From contig NZ_CP009754.1 of NCBI RefSeq assembly GCF_000772045.1, forward strand, positions 4,588,001 to 4,652,000: a DNA stretch of 64,000 nucleotides, written 5' to 3'. Each line of letters starts with the position of its first letter. Within the stretch, counting starts at the first letter, position 1. The notes beneath the pieces are model-generated. The model did no database searches, was not told the origin of the DNA, and saw only the letters and a program-made list of their open reading frames with translations. Below are positions 25,629 through 34,549 of this stretch, piece by piece. Origin of the DNA: Streptomyces sp. CCM_MD2014 (GTDB lineage: Bacteria > Actinomycetota > Actinomycetes > Streptomycetales > Streptomycetaceae). The position numbers were made by a program, and so were the translations under genes.

Positions 25629-25842
25629 CCACCCGCCCGCCCCGCTCGACCACGGCCGCGTGGCCGAGATCCGGGACCTCCTCGCCCGCCTGGTCACCGG
25701 CCCCGCCGACGACACCGAGACCCGGGAGCTCCTGGCCGAGTGCCGTACGGCCCTGGCCGAGCTCCTCACCGACCGGGACGACCTGGTCCGCGCCAACCAC
25801 GAGGCCGGCGAAGCGCTGGCCGCGTGGACCGGCTCCGTCTGA
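25621..25842 (+). CDS. Small helical protein
   Basis: A 73-residue, mostly helical acidic protein from GTG 25621, overlapping the previous gene by 8 nt. No domain recognised. Confidence 0.55.
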   Translation: MTDHPPAPLDHGRVAEIRDLLARLVTGPADDTETRELLAECRTALAELLTDRDDLVRANHEAGEALAAWTGSV

Positions 25843-25868
25843 CCGCACCTCACGAAAGGGAACCCCTC

Positions 25869-26966
25869 ATGAAACCGACCCTCCTGGACGCCGCCGAGGC
25901 CGCCGGCCGCGCCGCCGAGGCGCACGCCGCCGCCTGCGGAACATGCAGCGCCGGTGACCGTCTCGCCGAGCTCTGCCCGGACGGCCAGCGCATCGTCTCC
26001 GAGGCCGCCCACCAGGCCGCCCCCAACGTCGTGGACCCGCCGTGCCCCCACACCTCGTGGGAGGTCACCAGCGAGTACCCGGCCCGGGACGGCTCCGGGT
26101 GGGTGAAGTCCCGCCGGTGCGCCGACTGCGGAGACTCGCTGGACCCGGTGACGGAGCCGGAGCCGCACTGGCCCGCCGCCGCGGCGCCCGCCGAGGTCGT
26201 CCACGCGTGCCCGCCCGTCGGCTCCGGCTTCACCCCGTGCTGTGGGCGCACGCCTTTCGAGCTGCCGCGCACGGACCGGATCACCGTCGACGAGCCCACG
26301 ACGTGCCCCGCTGGCAAAGCACCGGCGGAGGAGACCGCCGTCCCGGCCGCGCCCGGCCCGGCCCGGCTGGCCGCGCTCATGCGCTCCCGGCAGCACTGGC
26401 GGGACGGCCGCGTGGTCTCGGAGGCCACGATCAGTCAGGCCGAGATCCGGGACGCCCTCGGCTGGACGGAGCCGACCGACGCCCCCGCCGTCCAGTGGGA
26501 CCGCGCCCGCCAGGCGAAGGTCCGTCAACTCGTCCGCGTCATCACCGCCGGCCGCACGGCCTTCCCGGACCTCACGGACGAGTGGCTGGTCCGCAAGTCC
26601 CGCGAGGTCCTGCCGGAGCTCCTGGACGTCGTGGACGGCCTGGCCGCCCGCGTGGAGGAGCTGGAGGCCACCGGGTGCCGCTGCTACGACCCCACCAGCC
26701 ACGCCGCCGGGTGCGTCAAGGCCGCCGTTCGCTGGCAGGGCCGCACCTACCCAGCCGCCGTCTGGTACCGCGACGGAGAGGGCGAGTGGTGGGCACCGGT
26801 GAGCACCGACACCCGCGGCTGCCTGGTCCTCCTCCTCGATGGCGACCACTCCAACGAGCCCGTCCCGCTGGACCGCGTCCAACACGAGTACGGCGTGTCC
26901 TCCACGTCGTACGGCGCGCACGTCCAGCGCGGAGACCTCCCCGACGCGGCCGGCGGCCAGCCGTGA
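25869..26966 (+). CDS. Cys-rich hypothetical protein
   Basis: A 365-residue protein from ATG 25869 (AAAGGGA upstream). The first 130 residues carry several CxxC/CC motifs (CGTC, RRCADCG, TPCCGR). The middle has an EIRDALGW helix-turn-helix-like segment (about 190-215) and a helical stretch. The C-terminus (280-350) is beta-rich with WYRDGEGEWW. This may be a fusion of a zinc module with two others. Function unknown. Confidence 0.6.
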   Translation: MKPTLLDAAEAAGRAAEAHAAACGTCSAGDRLAELCPDGQRIVSEAAHQAAPNVVDPPCPHTSWEVTSEYPARDGSGWVKSRRCADCGDSLDPVTEPEPHWPAAAAPAEVVHACPPVGSGFTPCCGRTPFELPRTDRITVDEPTTCPAGKAPAEETAVPAAPGPARLAALMRSRQHWRDGRVVSEATISQAEIRDALGWTEPTDAPAVQWDRARQAKVRQLVRVITAGRTAFPDLTDEWLVRKSREVLPELLDVVDGLAARVEELEATGCRCYDPTSHAAGCVKAAVRWQGRTYPAAVWYRDGEGEWWAPVSTDTRGCLVLLLDGDHSNEPVPLDRVQHEYGVSSTSYGAHVQRGDLPDAAGGQP

Positions 26967-27271
26967 CGCTCCTGGGGGACATCCTCATCGGCGTCGCCGG
27001 CGCGCTCGCCGCCCTCGACCTGGTCCTGTTCTTCACCGGCCGGAACTCCTACCAGTGCTACGGAATCGGCGCGCTCGCGTGCGGGCTCGCCGTGATCGCC
27101 GCGGTGCTCCTCGACCTCCCCGGCCACTGGACGGCACTCAACAGCGCGGCCTGCGCGTGGGCCACCTGGCACTGGTGGAACGGCGGCGGTGGCAACAACA
27201 CCCGCCGCAGACTCCGCCGCCTGGCCGCCCGCTTCACCGGCGTACGCCGCACCGCCCCAATGACCGCCTGA
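26963..27271 (+). CDS. Three-helix membrane protein
   Basis: A 102-residue protein, GTG start overlapping the preceding stop. Hydrophobic helices at about 3-22, 33-52 and 56-72, then a Gly/Asn linker and a basic tail. It resembles the small membrane proteins often found in Streptomyces phages. Hairpin at 27287 follows. Confidence 0.6.
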   Translation: MTLLGDILIGVAGALAALDLVLFFTGRNSYQCYGIGALACGLAVIAAVLLDLPGHWTALNSAACAWATWHWWNGGGGNNTRRRLRRLAARFTGVRRTAPMTA

Positions 27272-27286
27272 CTCCGCACCACAACA

Positions 27287-27313
27287 GCCGCCCCCGCGGG
27301 TATCGGGGGCGGC
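27287..27313 (+). terminator. Intergenic hairpin
   Basis: Perfect 10-bp stem (GCCGCCCCCG / CGGGGGCGGC), loop CGGGTAT. Likely ends the operon from 25197. Confidence 0.75.
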
Positions 27314-27349
27314 CTCCACCCACCCAAGCACAGGAAGACACAACCCCTG

Positions 27350-28093
27350 ATGAGCACACCCACCAGCAACTCCCCGGCCGCTCCCGTCCCCGTCACGATC
27401 GCGGAGAACGTGGTCCGCGCCTCCGCCTGCCAGGAGGCCGCCGGCCGCATCGCCAACCTCCCGCAGGACTACGAGCTGGACCCCGGCCGCGGTGACGCCG
27501 TCCAGCTCCTCAACCGCATGGCCGCCGACGCCCACCAGCCCGGCACCTACCCGCCCGCCCTCCCGTGGGCCCGCCTCCTGGACGCCGAGGACCTGGCCGA
27601 GTTCTTCCGGAACCTCGACGCCGCCATGAGGGGCGCCGCGCGGGACGCCCACCTGGCCGCGAAGCCGCAGTCTCCGGCCGTCCTGGAGGCCTTCGAGAAG
27701 ACGTGCGCCTCCTGGCGCGCGACCGCCGAGGCACAGCACGCCCACAACTACGCGCCCGGCCCGGGCACAGACGAGGACCGCACCGTCGCCTACAGCGCGC
27801 CCGGTACCGGCTACCTCTACTGCCTCGGCTGCTGCCACGGCGGCGGCCTCTTCGCCGCGCTCACCTCCGACGACCTCCCCGAAGGAGGCCTATGTGACGG
27901 CTGCGGCGGAGACGTCCTGATCCCGCAGACCCCGGCCGACACACCGGCTCACACGCCCGTGCACTACTACCCGAAGGACGCGGAGCCCGGCGTGAACACC
28001 CCCGCCGAAGTCTGTGCCGCCTGCTCCGACTTCAATGCCGGCCGCCTGGTCCCGGCCTCCTTCTGCTCCATGGCCGCCTCCCGCATGCCCTGA
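27350..28093 (+). CDS. Hypothetical protein with zinc-ribbon pairs
   Basis: A 247-residue protein. An N-terminal helical half (1-125) is followed by YCLGCC and LCDGCGGD (about 155-185), and a later VCAACSD. This Cys spacing fits a zinc ribbon. Function unknown. Flanked by hairpins, so probably a single-gene unit. Confidence 0.6.
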   Translation: MSTPTSNSPAAPVPVTIAENVVRASACQEAAGRIANLPQDYELDPGRGDAVQLLNRMAADAHQPGTYPPALPWARLLDAEDLAEFFRNLDAAMRGAARDAHLAAKPQSPAVLEAFEKTCASWRATAEAQHAHNYAPGPGTDEDRTVAYSAPGTGYLYCLGCCHGGGLFAALTSDDLPEGGLCDGCGGDVLIPQTPADTPAHTPVHYYPKDAEPGVNTPAEVCAACSDFNAGRLVPASFCSMAASRMP

Positions 28094-28104
28094 CCTGACC
28101 GCCC

Positions 28105-28131
28105 GGCCGCCCCGCCCACCGCGGGGCGGCC
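28105..28131 (+). terminator. Intergenic hairpin
   Basis: Perfect 11-bp stem (GGCCGCCCCGC / GCGGGGCGGCC) with loop CCACC, 12 bp after the stop of the gene at 27350. Confidence 0.8.
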
Positions 28132-28152
28132 CCCTCGGAGAGGACTCACCTC

Positions 28153-28398
28153 ATGAGCGCCCGTACCTGGCGCCCGGACGGCCCGGGTTCCTTCCAGGCC
28201 CCGGCCGGCGTCCGCGCCGTCCGCGACAACCGCGGCCGACTCTGGACCCGCAACACCACCCGCTGGACCTGCAACGGCTCCCACTGGATCCGGTGGCGCG
28301 TCCTCGTGGCCGACCACGGCCCCGTCACCGAGGCCCCCGTCCACCCCGCGCAGCGGGCCACCTCGAGCACCCTCCCCACCAGCGGGAGGCCCCGGTGA
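28153..28398 (+). CDS. Small basic hypothetical protein
   Basis: An 81-residue basic protein with several Trp (TWRP, LWTRN, RWTC, HWIRWRV), likely a small beta fold. The start is supported by GAGAGG. It overlaps the next GTG by 4 nt. Confidence 0.55.
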   Translation: MSARTWRPDGPGSFQAPAGVRAVRDNRGRLWTRNTTRWTCNGSHWIRWRVLVADHGPVTEAPVHPAQRATSSTLPTSGRPR

Positions 28399-28616
28399 GC
28401 GCCCGCATCACGCTGCACTGCAACACCCTCTGGCGAGACGGCTCGTGCACGAGCCAGGTCATGACGGACGCCCGGACCGTGGAGGAGGCCCGCACGGCCG
28501 CCGGCCGCCGCGGGTGGCGCTCCCACCCGGACGGCACGGACTACTGCCCGCCCTGCTCCGGCGGCGGCCCGGCCCGCCCCGTCACCGTCCTCCACCTCCA
28601 CGGAGGCACACCGTGA
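28395..28616 (+). CDS. Small Cys-containing hypothetical protein
   Basis: A 73-residue protein: LHCNTLWRDGSCTS near the start and YCPPCSGG near the end are spaced like a zinc ribbon, with AAGRRGW between them. Function unknown. It sits in an overlapping run with its neighbours. Confidence 0.55.
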   Translation: MSARITLHCNTLWRDGSCTSQVMTDARTVEEARTAAGRRGWRSHPDGTDYCPPCSGGGPARPVTVLHLHGGTP

Positions 28617-29017
28617 CACACCCGGTCTCCCCGCCCGTCATGGACCCCGGACACGGGCAGTGGGTACACGACCACGTCCTCCCCACCCGGGTCCTGGCCC
28701 GCGCCGGGGAGGCCCGCACCCTCGGGGACCTCTTCCTCACCCGCTGCGCCTGCCAGTACGGGCCGTCCGGCCGCTGCCACGCCGGCCAGCACGACCGCTG
28801 CGCGCACCGCTCCCAACCCGACTTCTACGACGCCGGGTTCCCGGAGTCCTACCTCCTGAGCCGACGCACGGACGGCGGCCACGCCCCCGTCCTCGCCGAG
28901 GTCTGGCCCGCCGGCCACGCGTGCCGGTGGCGCTGCTCCTGCCCCTGCCACAACCCCGACCCGGAGGCCGCGCAGGACCGCGGGCTCCTCTTCGACATCC
29001 ACGGAGCCACCGCATGA
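28613..29017 (+). CDS. DUF6248-like Cys/His-rich protein
   Basis: A 134-residue protein. RCACQYGPSGRCHAGQHDRC (about 43-62) and a later CRWRCSCPCH provide many metal ligands. This pattern resembles the DUF6248 family of Streptomyces, which has no known role. GTG start overlaps the previous stop. Confidence 0.65.
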   Translation: MTHPVSPPVMDPGHGQWVHDHVLPTRVLARAGEARTLGDLFLTRCACQYGPSGRCHAGQHDRCAHRSQPDFYDAGFPESYLLSRRTDGGHAPVLAEVWPAGHACRWRCSCPCHNPDPEAAQDRGLLFDIHGATA

Positions 29018-29484
29018 ACCAGCCCACCCCCGCCGACTTCCACCGGATCACAGGGGAAGCCCTCTCCCACGGCATCGCCGGTGACCGGATGCGCGGCGTG
29101 GCCCTCCTCCAGCCCCTCGTGGACGCCGGCCCCCTCTCCACGTTCGCCCTCCTCGGCGGACTGGCCGAAGTCGCCGCCCACACCGCGCTGCAGAACCAGC
29201 TCCCGGGCGAGACGTTCGGCCTCCCCGTGAACAACGTCCTCACCGGAGAGCCCGCCTCCGCGGACGTCCTCCCGCCACCTCTCCGGTTCGCCGCGCAGTT
29301 CGTCACGACGTGGGCCAACCGGGACCGGGACACCGCCCGCGCCCTCTTCGAGACCTTCGCCTTCGAGAGCGACCGCACCGGCTCCCCGGACCTCGCAGAG
29401 GCCATCGGCCTGGTCTACGACATGGCCGTCACCACCGGCGCCGAAGTCGTCCGCCAGGCCCGCCAGGAACGGAGGAAGGCGTGA
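29014..29484 (+). CDS. Hypothetical helical protein
   Basis: A 156-residue, mostly helical protein. Repeated helix pairs (LLQPLVDAGPLSTFALLGGLA; ALFETFAF) suggest a compact bundle. No family recognised. Overlaps both neighbours by 4 nt. Confidence 0.55.
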   Translation: MNQPTPADFHRITGEALSHGIAGDRMRGVALLQPLVDAGPLSTFALLGGLAEVAAHTALQNQLPGETFGLPVNNVLTGEPASADVLPPPLRFAAQFVTTWANRDRDTARALFETFAFESDRTGSPDLAEAIGLVYDMAVTTGAEVVRQARQERRKA

Positions 29485-30668
29485 GGCCGTCCGGATGCGC
29501 GACCACGCTCCTGGCCGCCGCGTACCTCTCCGCCGGCGCGTTCCTTGCCCACGCCGCCACGGTGACCGTCAACAACGGAGGCTCCACCCGCTACGCCGTG
29601 ACCCTCTACGCCTCGGCCGGCCTCGCGGCCGCCGCCGCGGTCGGCACCGTCACCGCTACCCGCCGCCCACCGCACCCCCGCACGGCCACGGCCGCCGACG
29701 ACCGGCGCGCCCTGGCGGCCACGGACCCGGACGAACTCCACCGCACCGCCGTCGTGATCTGCCCACAGGACCGCGGAGAGGACCCGTTCGCCTGGAGCGA
29801 GCCGGACAACCTCCCGCCAGTCCCCACCCGAACCACGGAGAACCCCATGACCACCAGCAACCAACCGCCCTGTGAGGTCCCGCACGAGACCCCGGAGGAA
29901 GAGGAGAGCTGCGAGCGGCGCCGCCTCACCGGAGCCGGGGACCAGGAGGAGCCGCAACTCCGCGCGTTCCACGAGCTCCGGGAGTCCGGCCTCCTCTGGC
30001 TCATCAACCACCGCCTCCTCCACCGCCGAGGCCTCGCCCTCGCCCTCCACCTCGACGCGGACGACGGAACGGCCACCGGCTGGAACCTCCTCCGCTCTCC
30101 GGACGGACAGCCCTGGACGTTCGACACCGCGACCAACGAGCACGGCCGGGAACGCGCGGAGGCCACCCTCACCGCCGCCGGCGCCCTCCCCACCCGCCAG
30201 GTCCCCGAGTTCCCGCCGTTCACCGGCGACACCGCCGAGTGCCCGAAGTGCTCCTACGACCTGGTCCGGACGACGTACTGCCACGCGCTCACCGCCATGG
30301 CCCGGGACACCCTCAACGAGCTGTGGGTGTGGGGGCCTCTCCCGGAGCGGCACCGCCGCGAGTGCGAGCGGTGCGAATACCAGTGGTTCGAGGCCACCGG
30401 CCAGGACCCGACACTCCCCGTCCCGCTCACGGAACGGCAACTCGCCTACGCCCTGGACAACTCCACGCCCTACCCGGAAGAGCTCCACCCCCAGGTGGCC
30501 GCCGCCATGGCCGCCAGCCTCGTGAAGATGTTCACCGCGTACGCCCGGCCCGGACACGTCGTGTGGGACCCGGAGGTGGAGGAGGCCCGCCCCGAAGACG
30601 TCCGGCCGACCCCGGCCGACGACGCCCCGCCGGCGGAGGTCTCCGCGGACGAGGCGGCCGGCGCATGA
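29481..30668 (+). CDS. Membrane protein joined to a Cys-containing domain
   Basis: A 395-residue frame from GTG 29481. The first 60 residues have two membrane helices. A linker then reaches TENPM at 29847, where an ATG preceded by GGAGAACCCC looks exactly like the gene starts in this region, so a second 273-residue product may be made from the same frame. The second part holds ECPKCSYDL and ECERCEYQW, two CxxC pairs of a zinc ribbon. It could be two genes fused by loss of a stop. Confidence 0.55.
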   Translation: MRPSGCATTLLAAAYLSAGAFLAHAATVTVNNGGSTRYAVTLYASAGLAAAAAVGTVTATRRPPHPRTATAADDRRALAATDPDELHRTAVVICPQDRGEDPFAWSEPDNLPPVPTRTTENPMTTSNQPPCEVPHETPEEEESCERRRLTGAGDQEEPQLRAFHELRESGLLWLINHRLLHRRGLALALHLDADDGTATGWNLLRSPDGQPWTFDTATNEHGRERAEATLTAAGALPTRQVPEFPPFTGDTAECPKCSYDLVRTTYCHALTAMARDTLNELWVWGPLPERHRRECERCEYQWFEATGQDPTLPVPLTERQLAYALDNSTPYPEELHPQVAAAMAASLVKMFTAYARPGHVVWDPEVEEARPEDVRPTPADDAPPAEVSADEAAGA

Positions 30669-31060
30669 GCCGCCGACGTACATACACGCGCCGCTGCTCC
30701 GGCCCCGGCTACTGCCCGGAGACGAGCACGATCGAGTACACCGCCCGCCGGGAGCTGGAGCACGTCCCGAAGGACTGGAAGTGCCCGCGCCACGCCGCCC
30801 CGGACGAGTGGATGACCACCAGCAACACCGAGACGACCACCGTCCTGGAGCTCCAACCCCGCTACCTCGACCGGCCCCTTCCCGGCCAGGAGCCGCGTCT
30901 CCTCGGCTACTTCTGGGGCCCGCCCGGCGGCCGGGCCAGCCACGGGTCCGTCTCCGGCCCCGGCTTCCGCGCCCTCGGGGACAACTTCCCGCCCGGTACC
31001 CGCCTCACCGTCACCGCCACGATCACCCTGCCCGACCCCCCGGAAGAGACCGGCACATGA
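30665..31060 (+). CDS. Hypothetical protein with N-terminal zinc-like motif
   Basis: A 131-residue protein. RRCSGPGYCPE and DWKCPRH (14-45) may bind zinc; the rest is beta-rich (TRLTVTATITLPDPPEE). An internal ATG at 30812 starts a sequence (MTTSNTETTT) similar to the one at 29847, a possible second start. Function unknown. Confidence 0.55.
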   Translation: MSRRRTYTRRCSGPGYCPETSTIEYTARRELEHVPKDWKCPRHAAPDEWMTTSNTETTTVLELQPRYLDRPLPGQEPRLLGYFWGPPGGRASHGSVSGPGFRALGDNFPPGTRLTVTATITLPDPPEETGT

Positions 31061-31170
31061 CGTACCGGCTCCGCCTCCACCGGCGCGTTGACCGCCTGGC
31101 CGTCTGGCTCATCGACCACGGCCAGCACCGCGCCGCGCTCACGCTCTGGCGCACCTTCCGCATGGTCTGA
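31057..31170 (+). CDS. Tiny basic protein
   Basis: A 37-residue Arg-rich peptide with one amphipathic helix, overlapping the previous stop by 4 nt. Coding is supported mainly by the overlap. Confidence 0.4.
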   Translation: MTYRLRLHRRVDRLAVWLIDHGQHRAALTLWRTFRMV

Positions 31171-31201
31171 CCCCTCCTCACCGAAGGACCCCAACCCACC
31201 C

Positions 31202-32062
31202 ATGACCCTCACCCGCGCGGACCTCCCCAGCCACCTCGGCCGGTGGGTCACCGTCGCCAACCCGAACCCCCACCTGGCCACCGCCGCCACCTGGTACGGC
31301 CGCCTCGTCGCCCTGTCCGACGACCCCACCGTCATCATCCAGGCCCCCGGCGGCGGACAGGGCGTGTTCCCGCAGGCCTTCACCATCACCCCGGCCGACC
31401 CCCCGGAGCCCGGCTCCGTCTCTCCCCGCCGGCAGGCCGCCTACGAGGCCGTATACGCCCTCATCCGCCAACTCGGCGCCTACCTCCCCCCGGACCCCGC
31501 CCACCGCAACGCGGTGATGTGGCGCGCGGTCACCGCCGCCCTGGACGCCGCGAACATCCCGGCCCCGGCCGACCCCTACGACCCCACCCCGGCCTCCAAC
31601 TACCCGCCCGGTGCCACTCCGGGAAATGACCGAGACACCGTGACCTCCACGGAACTGGGCCGAGCCCTGGAGGAGTCCCACCACGGATGGGCCCTCGACC
31701 TTTCCCCCGAGTGCGCCGACGTTATGGCGGAGAGACTGCTGCAGCGGTACAACGTCCGCCCTCGGATCGGCCCCGGGGACACGGGGGACCAGACGTCCCC
31801 GGCGAGCGGGGGACACGTCCACCTCCCTGTCCCCCTGGACGAACGCGGATGCGACCTGACCAGCGGTGTCCCCGTCCGCCCCCACCCCGAGGACAACGGG
31901 GACACGGCAGGGGACACCGGCGAGGGCGGCGTCCGCTTCGCCTACACCGCGACCGTCCGCCGCGGCCAGGTCCGCCAGGCCATCACGGAGGCGTTTGACC
32001 TCCTCGGCGCCGAGCTCGACGCCGCCCCCCACCGCACGGAGGACAACAGCCATGGCGCATGA
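31202..32062 (+). CDS. Hypothetical two-part protein
   Basis: A 286-residue protein. The N-terminal part (1-75) looks like a small beta-barrel (GRWVTVANP, VIIQAPGGG). A helical segment (85-120) follows, then an acidic GDTGD-rich region. No family recognised. It overlaps the next gene by 11 nt. Confidence 0.55.
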   Translation: MTLTRADLPSHLGRWVTVANPNPHLATAATWYGRLVALSDDPTVIIQAPGGGQGVFPQAFTITPADPPEPGSVSPRRQAAYEAVYALIRQLGAYLPPDPAHRNAVMWRAVTAALDAANIPAPADPYDPTPASNYPPGATPGNDRDTVTSTELGRALEESHHGWALDLSPECADVMAERLLQRYNVRPRIGPGDTGDQTSPASGGHVHLPVPLDERGCDLTSGVPVRPHPEDNGDTAGDTGEGGVRFAYTATVRRGQVRQAITEAFDLLGAELDAAPHRTEDNSHGA

Positions 32063-32645
32063 CGACGTGATCACCCCCCTCCACCAGGTCCCGGTAACCG
32101 CCGTCCGCGTCACGTGGCTGGACCTCGCCGGCACCCCGGACCACCCGTGGGCCGTCACCTACCACTTCAGGGACCCGCTCCTCCTCAACCTCGCCCGCCG
32201 CCGCCCCGCCCCGTCGATCATCACCGTCCACAGCGGGGAGTACCTGGCCGCCCTCACCGCCCCGGAGGACCACCCAGAGCGCATGCGCGTCTGCTACGTC
32301 GCGCGGAGCCTCCGCCGCTCCTCCCCCGGCAAGTCCCTGGAGGTGTGGGCCGAGATCGAGGAGGGCCGCTGGTGGTACGCCCTCCTCCCCTGGTACCAGG
32401 GCAGGCCCACGGCGGACTGGCCCCTGGAGCCCGACCGCGGCCAGGAGCTCCACGCCGCCGGCGTCCTCCGCGACGTCGGCGCGTACACCTGGCCCCCGCT
32501 CCACCCGCTCCGCAAACCCTCCACCGTCCCGCCCGGAACCCCCATCCTCATCGCGGACACGAACGTCCCCCCACCCCCACACGGCTACCCGGAGCCCGCC
32601 CGGCCGCAAGGACGGCACGCCCGCCACCCCGCCCCTACCGCGTGA
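32052..32645 (+). CDS. Hypothetical protein
   Basis: A 197-residue protein with a beta-rich, Trp-containing core (EVWAEIEEGRWWYALLPWYQG at 98-118) and a Pro-rich tail. Function unknown. ATG overlaps the end of the previous gene. Confidence 0.55.
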   Translation: MAHDDVITPLHQVPVTAVRVTWLDLAGTPDHPWAVTYHFRDPLLLNLARRRPAPSIITVHSGEYLAALTAPEDHPERMRVCYVARSLRRSSPGKSLEVWAEIEEGRWWYALLPWYQGRPTADWPLEPDRGQELHAAGVLRDVGAYTWPPLHPLRKPSTVPPGTPILIADTNVPPPPHGYPEPARPQGRHARHPAPTA

Positions 32646-32751
32646 CCCACGCCACACCCCGTGTGCTCCTCCGGAGCGGACCGCACGGCCGGCCGCCGGA
32701 ACGCTGGAGACCAGGCACCGGGTGATGACTCCCACGGCCGGGCTGCCCACC

Positions 32752-32831
32752 ACAGGGCAACCCGGCCGACCCGTACCCACCAACCTGAAACCGCGGCCAC
32801 CCGGCCGACCCGTACCCACCAGCCTGGAGAC
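32752..32831 (+). repeat. Direct repeat upstream of the DUF3307 gene
   Basis: The phrase CCCGGCCGACCCGTACCCAC appears twice about 43 bp apart (near 32760 and 32802), each followed by CARCCTG. The second copy leads straight to the ribosome site of the gene at 32836, so it may mark duplicated regulatory DNA or a lost gene start. Confidence 0.6.
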
Positions 32832-32835
32832 CCTG

Positions 32836-33351
32836 ATGACCACCAGCACCGCCGCCACCTACGCCACCGCGTACGCTGTCCTCACCGCCGCCCACGAGGC
32901 CGGGGACTACCTCGTCCAGCGCGACACCGACGCCCGCGACAAGGGCAAGCACGGCCACCTCGGCCGCGCCGCCTGCGCCCGGCACGTCGCCACCTACACC
33001 GCCACACAGGCCCTCACGCTCCTGGCCGCCGACCGCGGCCTCGACCTCCGCCTCAACTGGCGCCGCGCCGCCGCCGGCCTCGCCCTCTCCGCCGCAACCC
33101 ACTACCTGGCCGACCGGTGCGCCACCCATTGGGCGGACGACACCCCCGCCGCCCCGCTCCTGGTCCGCGCCGCCCACGCCGCCGGAAAGGGGACCTGGCT
33201 CCAGCGCGACCCCGCCGCCGGCGCCCTCCTGGACCAGGCCTGGCACAAGACCTGCATCGCCCTGGCCGCCGCGGTGGCCGCCTCCGGACGACGCTCCCGA
33301 GGCGGCTTCCCTGCCACCACGACAAAAGCAGCGATTACGAGCACGCCGTGA
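32836..33351 (+). CDS. DUF3307-like membrane protein
   Basis: A 171-residue protein from ATG 32836. It matches the Streptomyces pattern of DUF3307: AVLTAAHEAGDYLVQRD, RLAACARHVATYT-like segment, RRAAAGLALSAATHYLADRC. Conserved His/Asp residues lie in predicted membrane or helical segments. Often misnamed a transcriptional regulator. Role unknown. Confidence 0.7.
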   Translation: MTTSTAATYATAYAVLTAAHEAGDYLVQRDTDARDKGKHGHLGRAACARHVATYTATQALTLLAADRGLDLRLNWRRAAAGLALSAATHYLADRCATHWADDTPAAPLLVRAAHAAGKGTWLQRDPAAGALLDQAWHKTCIALAAAVAASGRRSRGGFPATTTKAAITSTP

Positions 33352-33376
33352 CGCCCCAGTAACTAGCCTGCCCTAG

Positions 33377-33664
33377 ATGGGATACAGGTCTGATTGGCAG
33401 GACGGCCGCCGGGCATGGCAGCGGCTTAACGGCTGGCACAACAGGAACCCCACCCACCCCGTTCAGCGTCGCGACGACGGAGAGAGCGCCCTGGCCGCGC
33501 TCAAGGACATCCACCGAGTCCGCAGCCTCCTCGACCTGGCCGAGCAGAACGCGATCATCACCGCTCGCCGAGAGGGGATCTCCTGGGCGGAGATCTCAAC
33601 AACCCTGCACATACCGCGTGCTGAACTCGAAGCACGGTGGGCCGACCTCGACACCGATCGGTGA
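33377..33664 (+). CDS. Small HTH protein, probably leaderless
   Basis: A 95-residue protein. The C-terminal half (about 50-88) reads like sigma-70 region 4: ARREGISWAEISTTLHIPRAELEARW. There is no ribosome site; instead TAGCCT lies 7 nt before the ATG, as in the other leaderless genes here. It could be a regulator of the accessory region. Confidence 0.65.
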   Translation: MGYRSDWQDGRRAWQRLNGWHNRNPTHPVQRRDDGESALAALKDIHRVRSLLDLAEQNAIITARREGISWAEISTTLHIPRAELEARWADLDTDR

Positions 33665-33689
33665 CCAGCGCGCCACCCGCACGGCACGC

Positions 33690-33724
33690 GGCCCCCCTCA
33701 CCCGACACCACGGGCGAGGGGGCC
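33690..33724. terminator. Bidirectional terminator between convergent genes
   Basis: GGCCCCCCTCACCC (33690-33703) pairs imperfectly with GGGCGAGGGGGCC (33712-33724). It lies between the rightward gene ending at 33664 and the leftward lipoprotein gene ending at 33744. Confidence 0.75.
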
Positions 33725-33743
33725 ACACCCTCACCAGGACCAG

Positions 33744-34220
33744 CTACTCCACCGGCATCCGATCCACCGTCGACACCTTCACGCTGCGGATGTCCCCGAT
33801 CTTCCCGTTCGTGATCTCCGACTCCAACGGAGCCGTGTCCCCACGGTTAGTCTTCCCTGGTCCCACGTTGTCCGCGGTGATCCCCGTCGTCCCCAGTACG
33901 TCACCGTCCTGGTCCAGGAAGCGCAGTTGAACGAAGTACGAGGCGTCATCCTTGCCGCCGTTCGTCACCTCGTACGCCACCACGTACGCCTTCGGCCCCC
34001 ACACGTCGTGGTCCTTGACGCCTGAACTCACGATCTTGACGTCCCGCTTCGCGATGTCCTCCCCGGCCGCCTTCGCCGAGTCCCCGGAGCCCGCCTCCTG
34101 GCCCGCCGTCGCCGCGGTGCTCTCCTTCCCCGCGTCGCCGGTGCCCCCGTCGCCGGAGCACCCGGCCACCAGACCCACGGCGGCCACGGCCGCACCCACG
34201 GACAACATGATCTTGCGCAT
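33744..34220 (-). CDS. Lipoprotein with a FxLYD-like domain
   Basis: A 158-residue secreted lipoprotein: signal peptide with lipobox LVAGC (Cys 21), an acidic Ala/Gly linker (22-60) and a beta-sandwich-like domain (about 60-150) with AYVVAYEVTNGGK and YFVQLRFLD, as in FxLYD/DUF4352-type extracellular domains. It may act in superinfection exclusion or lysogenic conversion. It reads leftward in an otherwise rightward region and is likely expressed from the prophage. Confidence 0.75.
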   Translation of the reverse strand: MRKIMLSVGAAVAAVGLVAGCSGDGGTGDAGKESTAATAGQEAGSGDSAKAAGEDIAKRDVKIVSSGVKDHDVWGPKAYVVAYEVTNGGKDDASYFVQLRFLDQDGDVLGTTGITADNVGPGKTNRGDTAPLESEITNGKIGDIRSVKVSTVDRMPVE

Positions 34221-34549
34221 GGAACCCTTCCTCGCTGCTCACTCCACGAGCGGCAGACGGTAGCCGCGCGACGCCGCCCCGGAGGCCGACACAGGGGAGC
34301 ACCGCCCACATGAGGCATACCTAGACCACATGACCGAGACACCCCACCCCCTCCACCTGATCAATCCAGGCCGCTAGTCTCGGCTCCGCTCATCGGGAGC
34401 GGCGCGTCACAGCGTTCCCGGCGCGACGGCCCGCTCCGGCCGGCGCTCCACAGCGAACGGCCCCTCACCGGACCTAGACACCGGGTGGGGGGCCGTTCGT
34501 GGCTCCAGCTCGCGGCCCCTGGCCCGGAGGTCATCCGCCAGGGGCCGCG
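34221..34549. other. Gap with two large hairpins
   Basis: No gene is supported. The left part should hold the promoter of the lipoprotein gene. Two long hairpins follow: 34454-34499 (GAACGGCCCC arms) and 34511-34549 (CGCGGCCCCTGGC arms). The second ends the DUF6233-like gene. Confidence 0.6.
34511..34549 (-). terminator. Terminator of the DUF6233-like gene
   Basis: Perfect 13-bp stem (CGCGGCCCCTGGC / GCCAGGGGCCGCG) directly after the stop. Its loop contains GGAGGTCATCCGCC, which also appears in the hairpin at 34939-34977. Confidence 0.8.
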
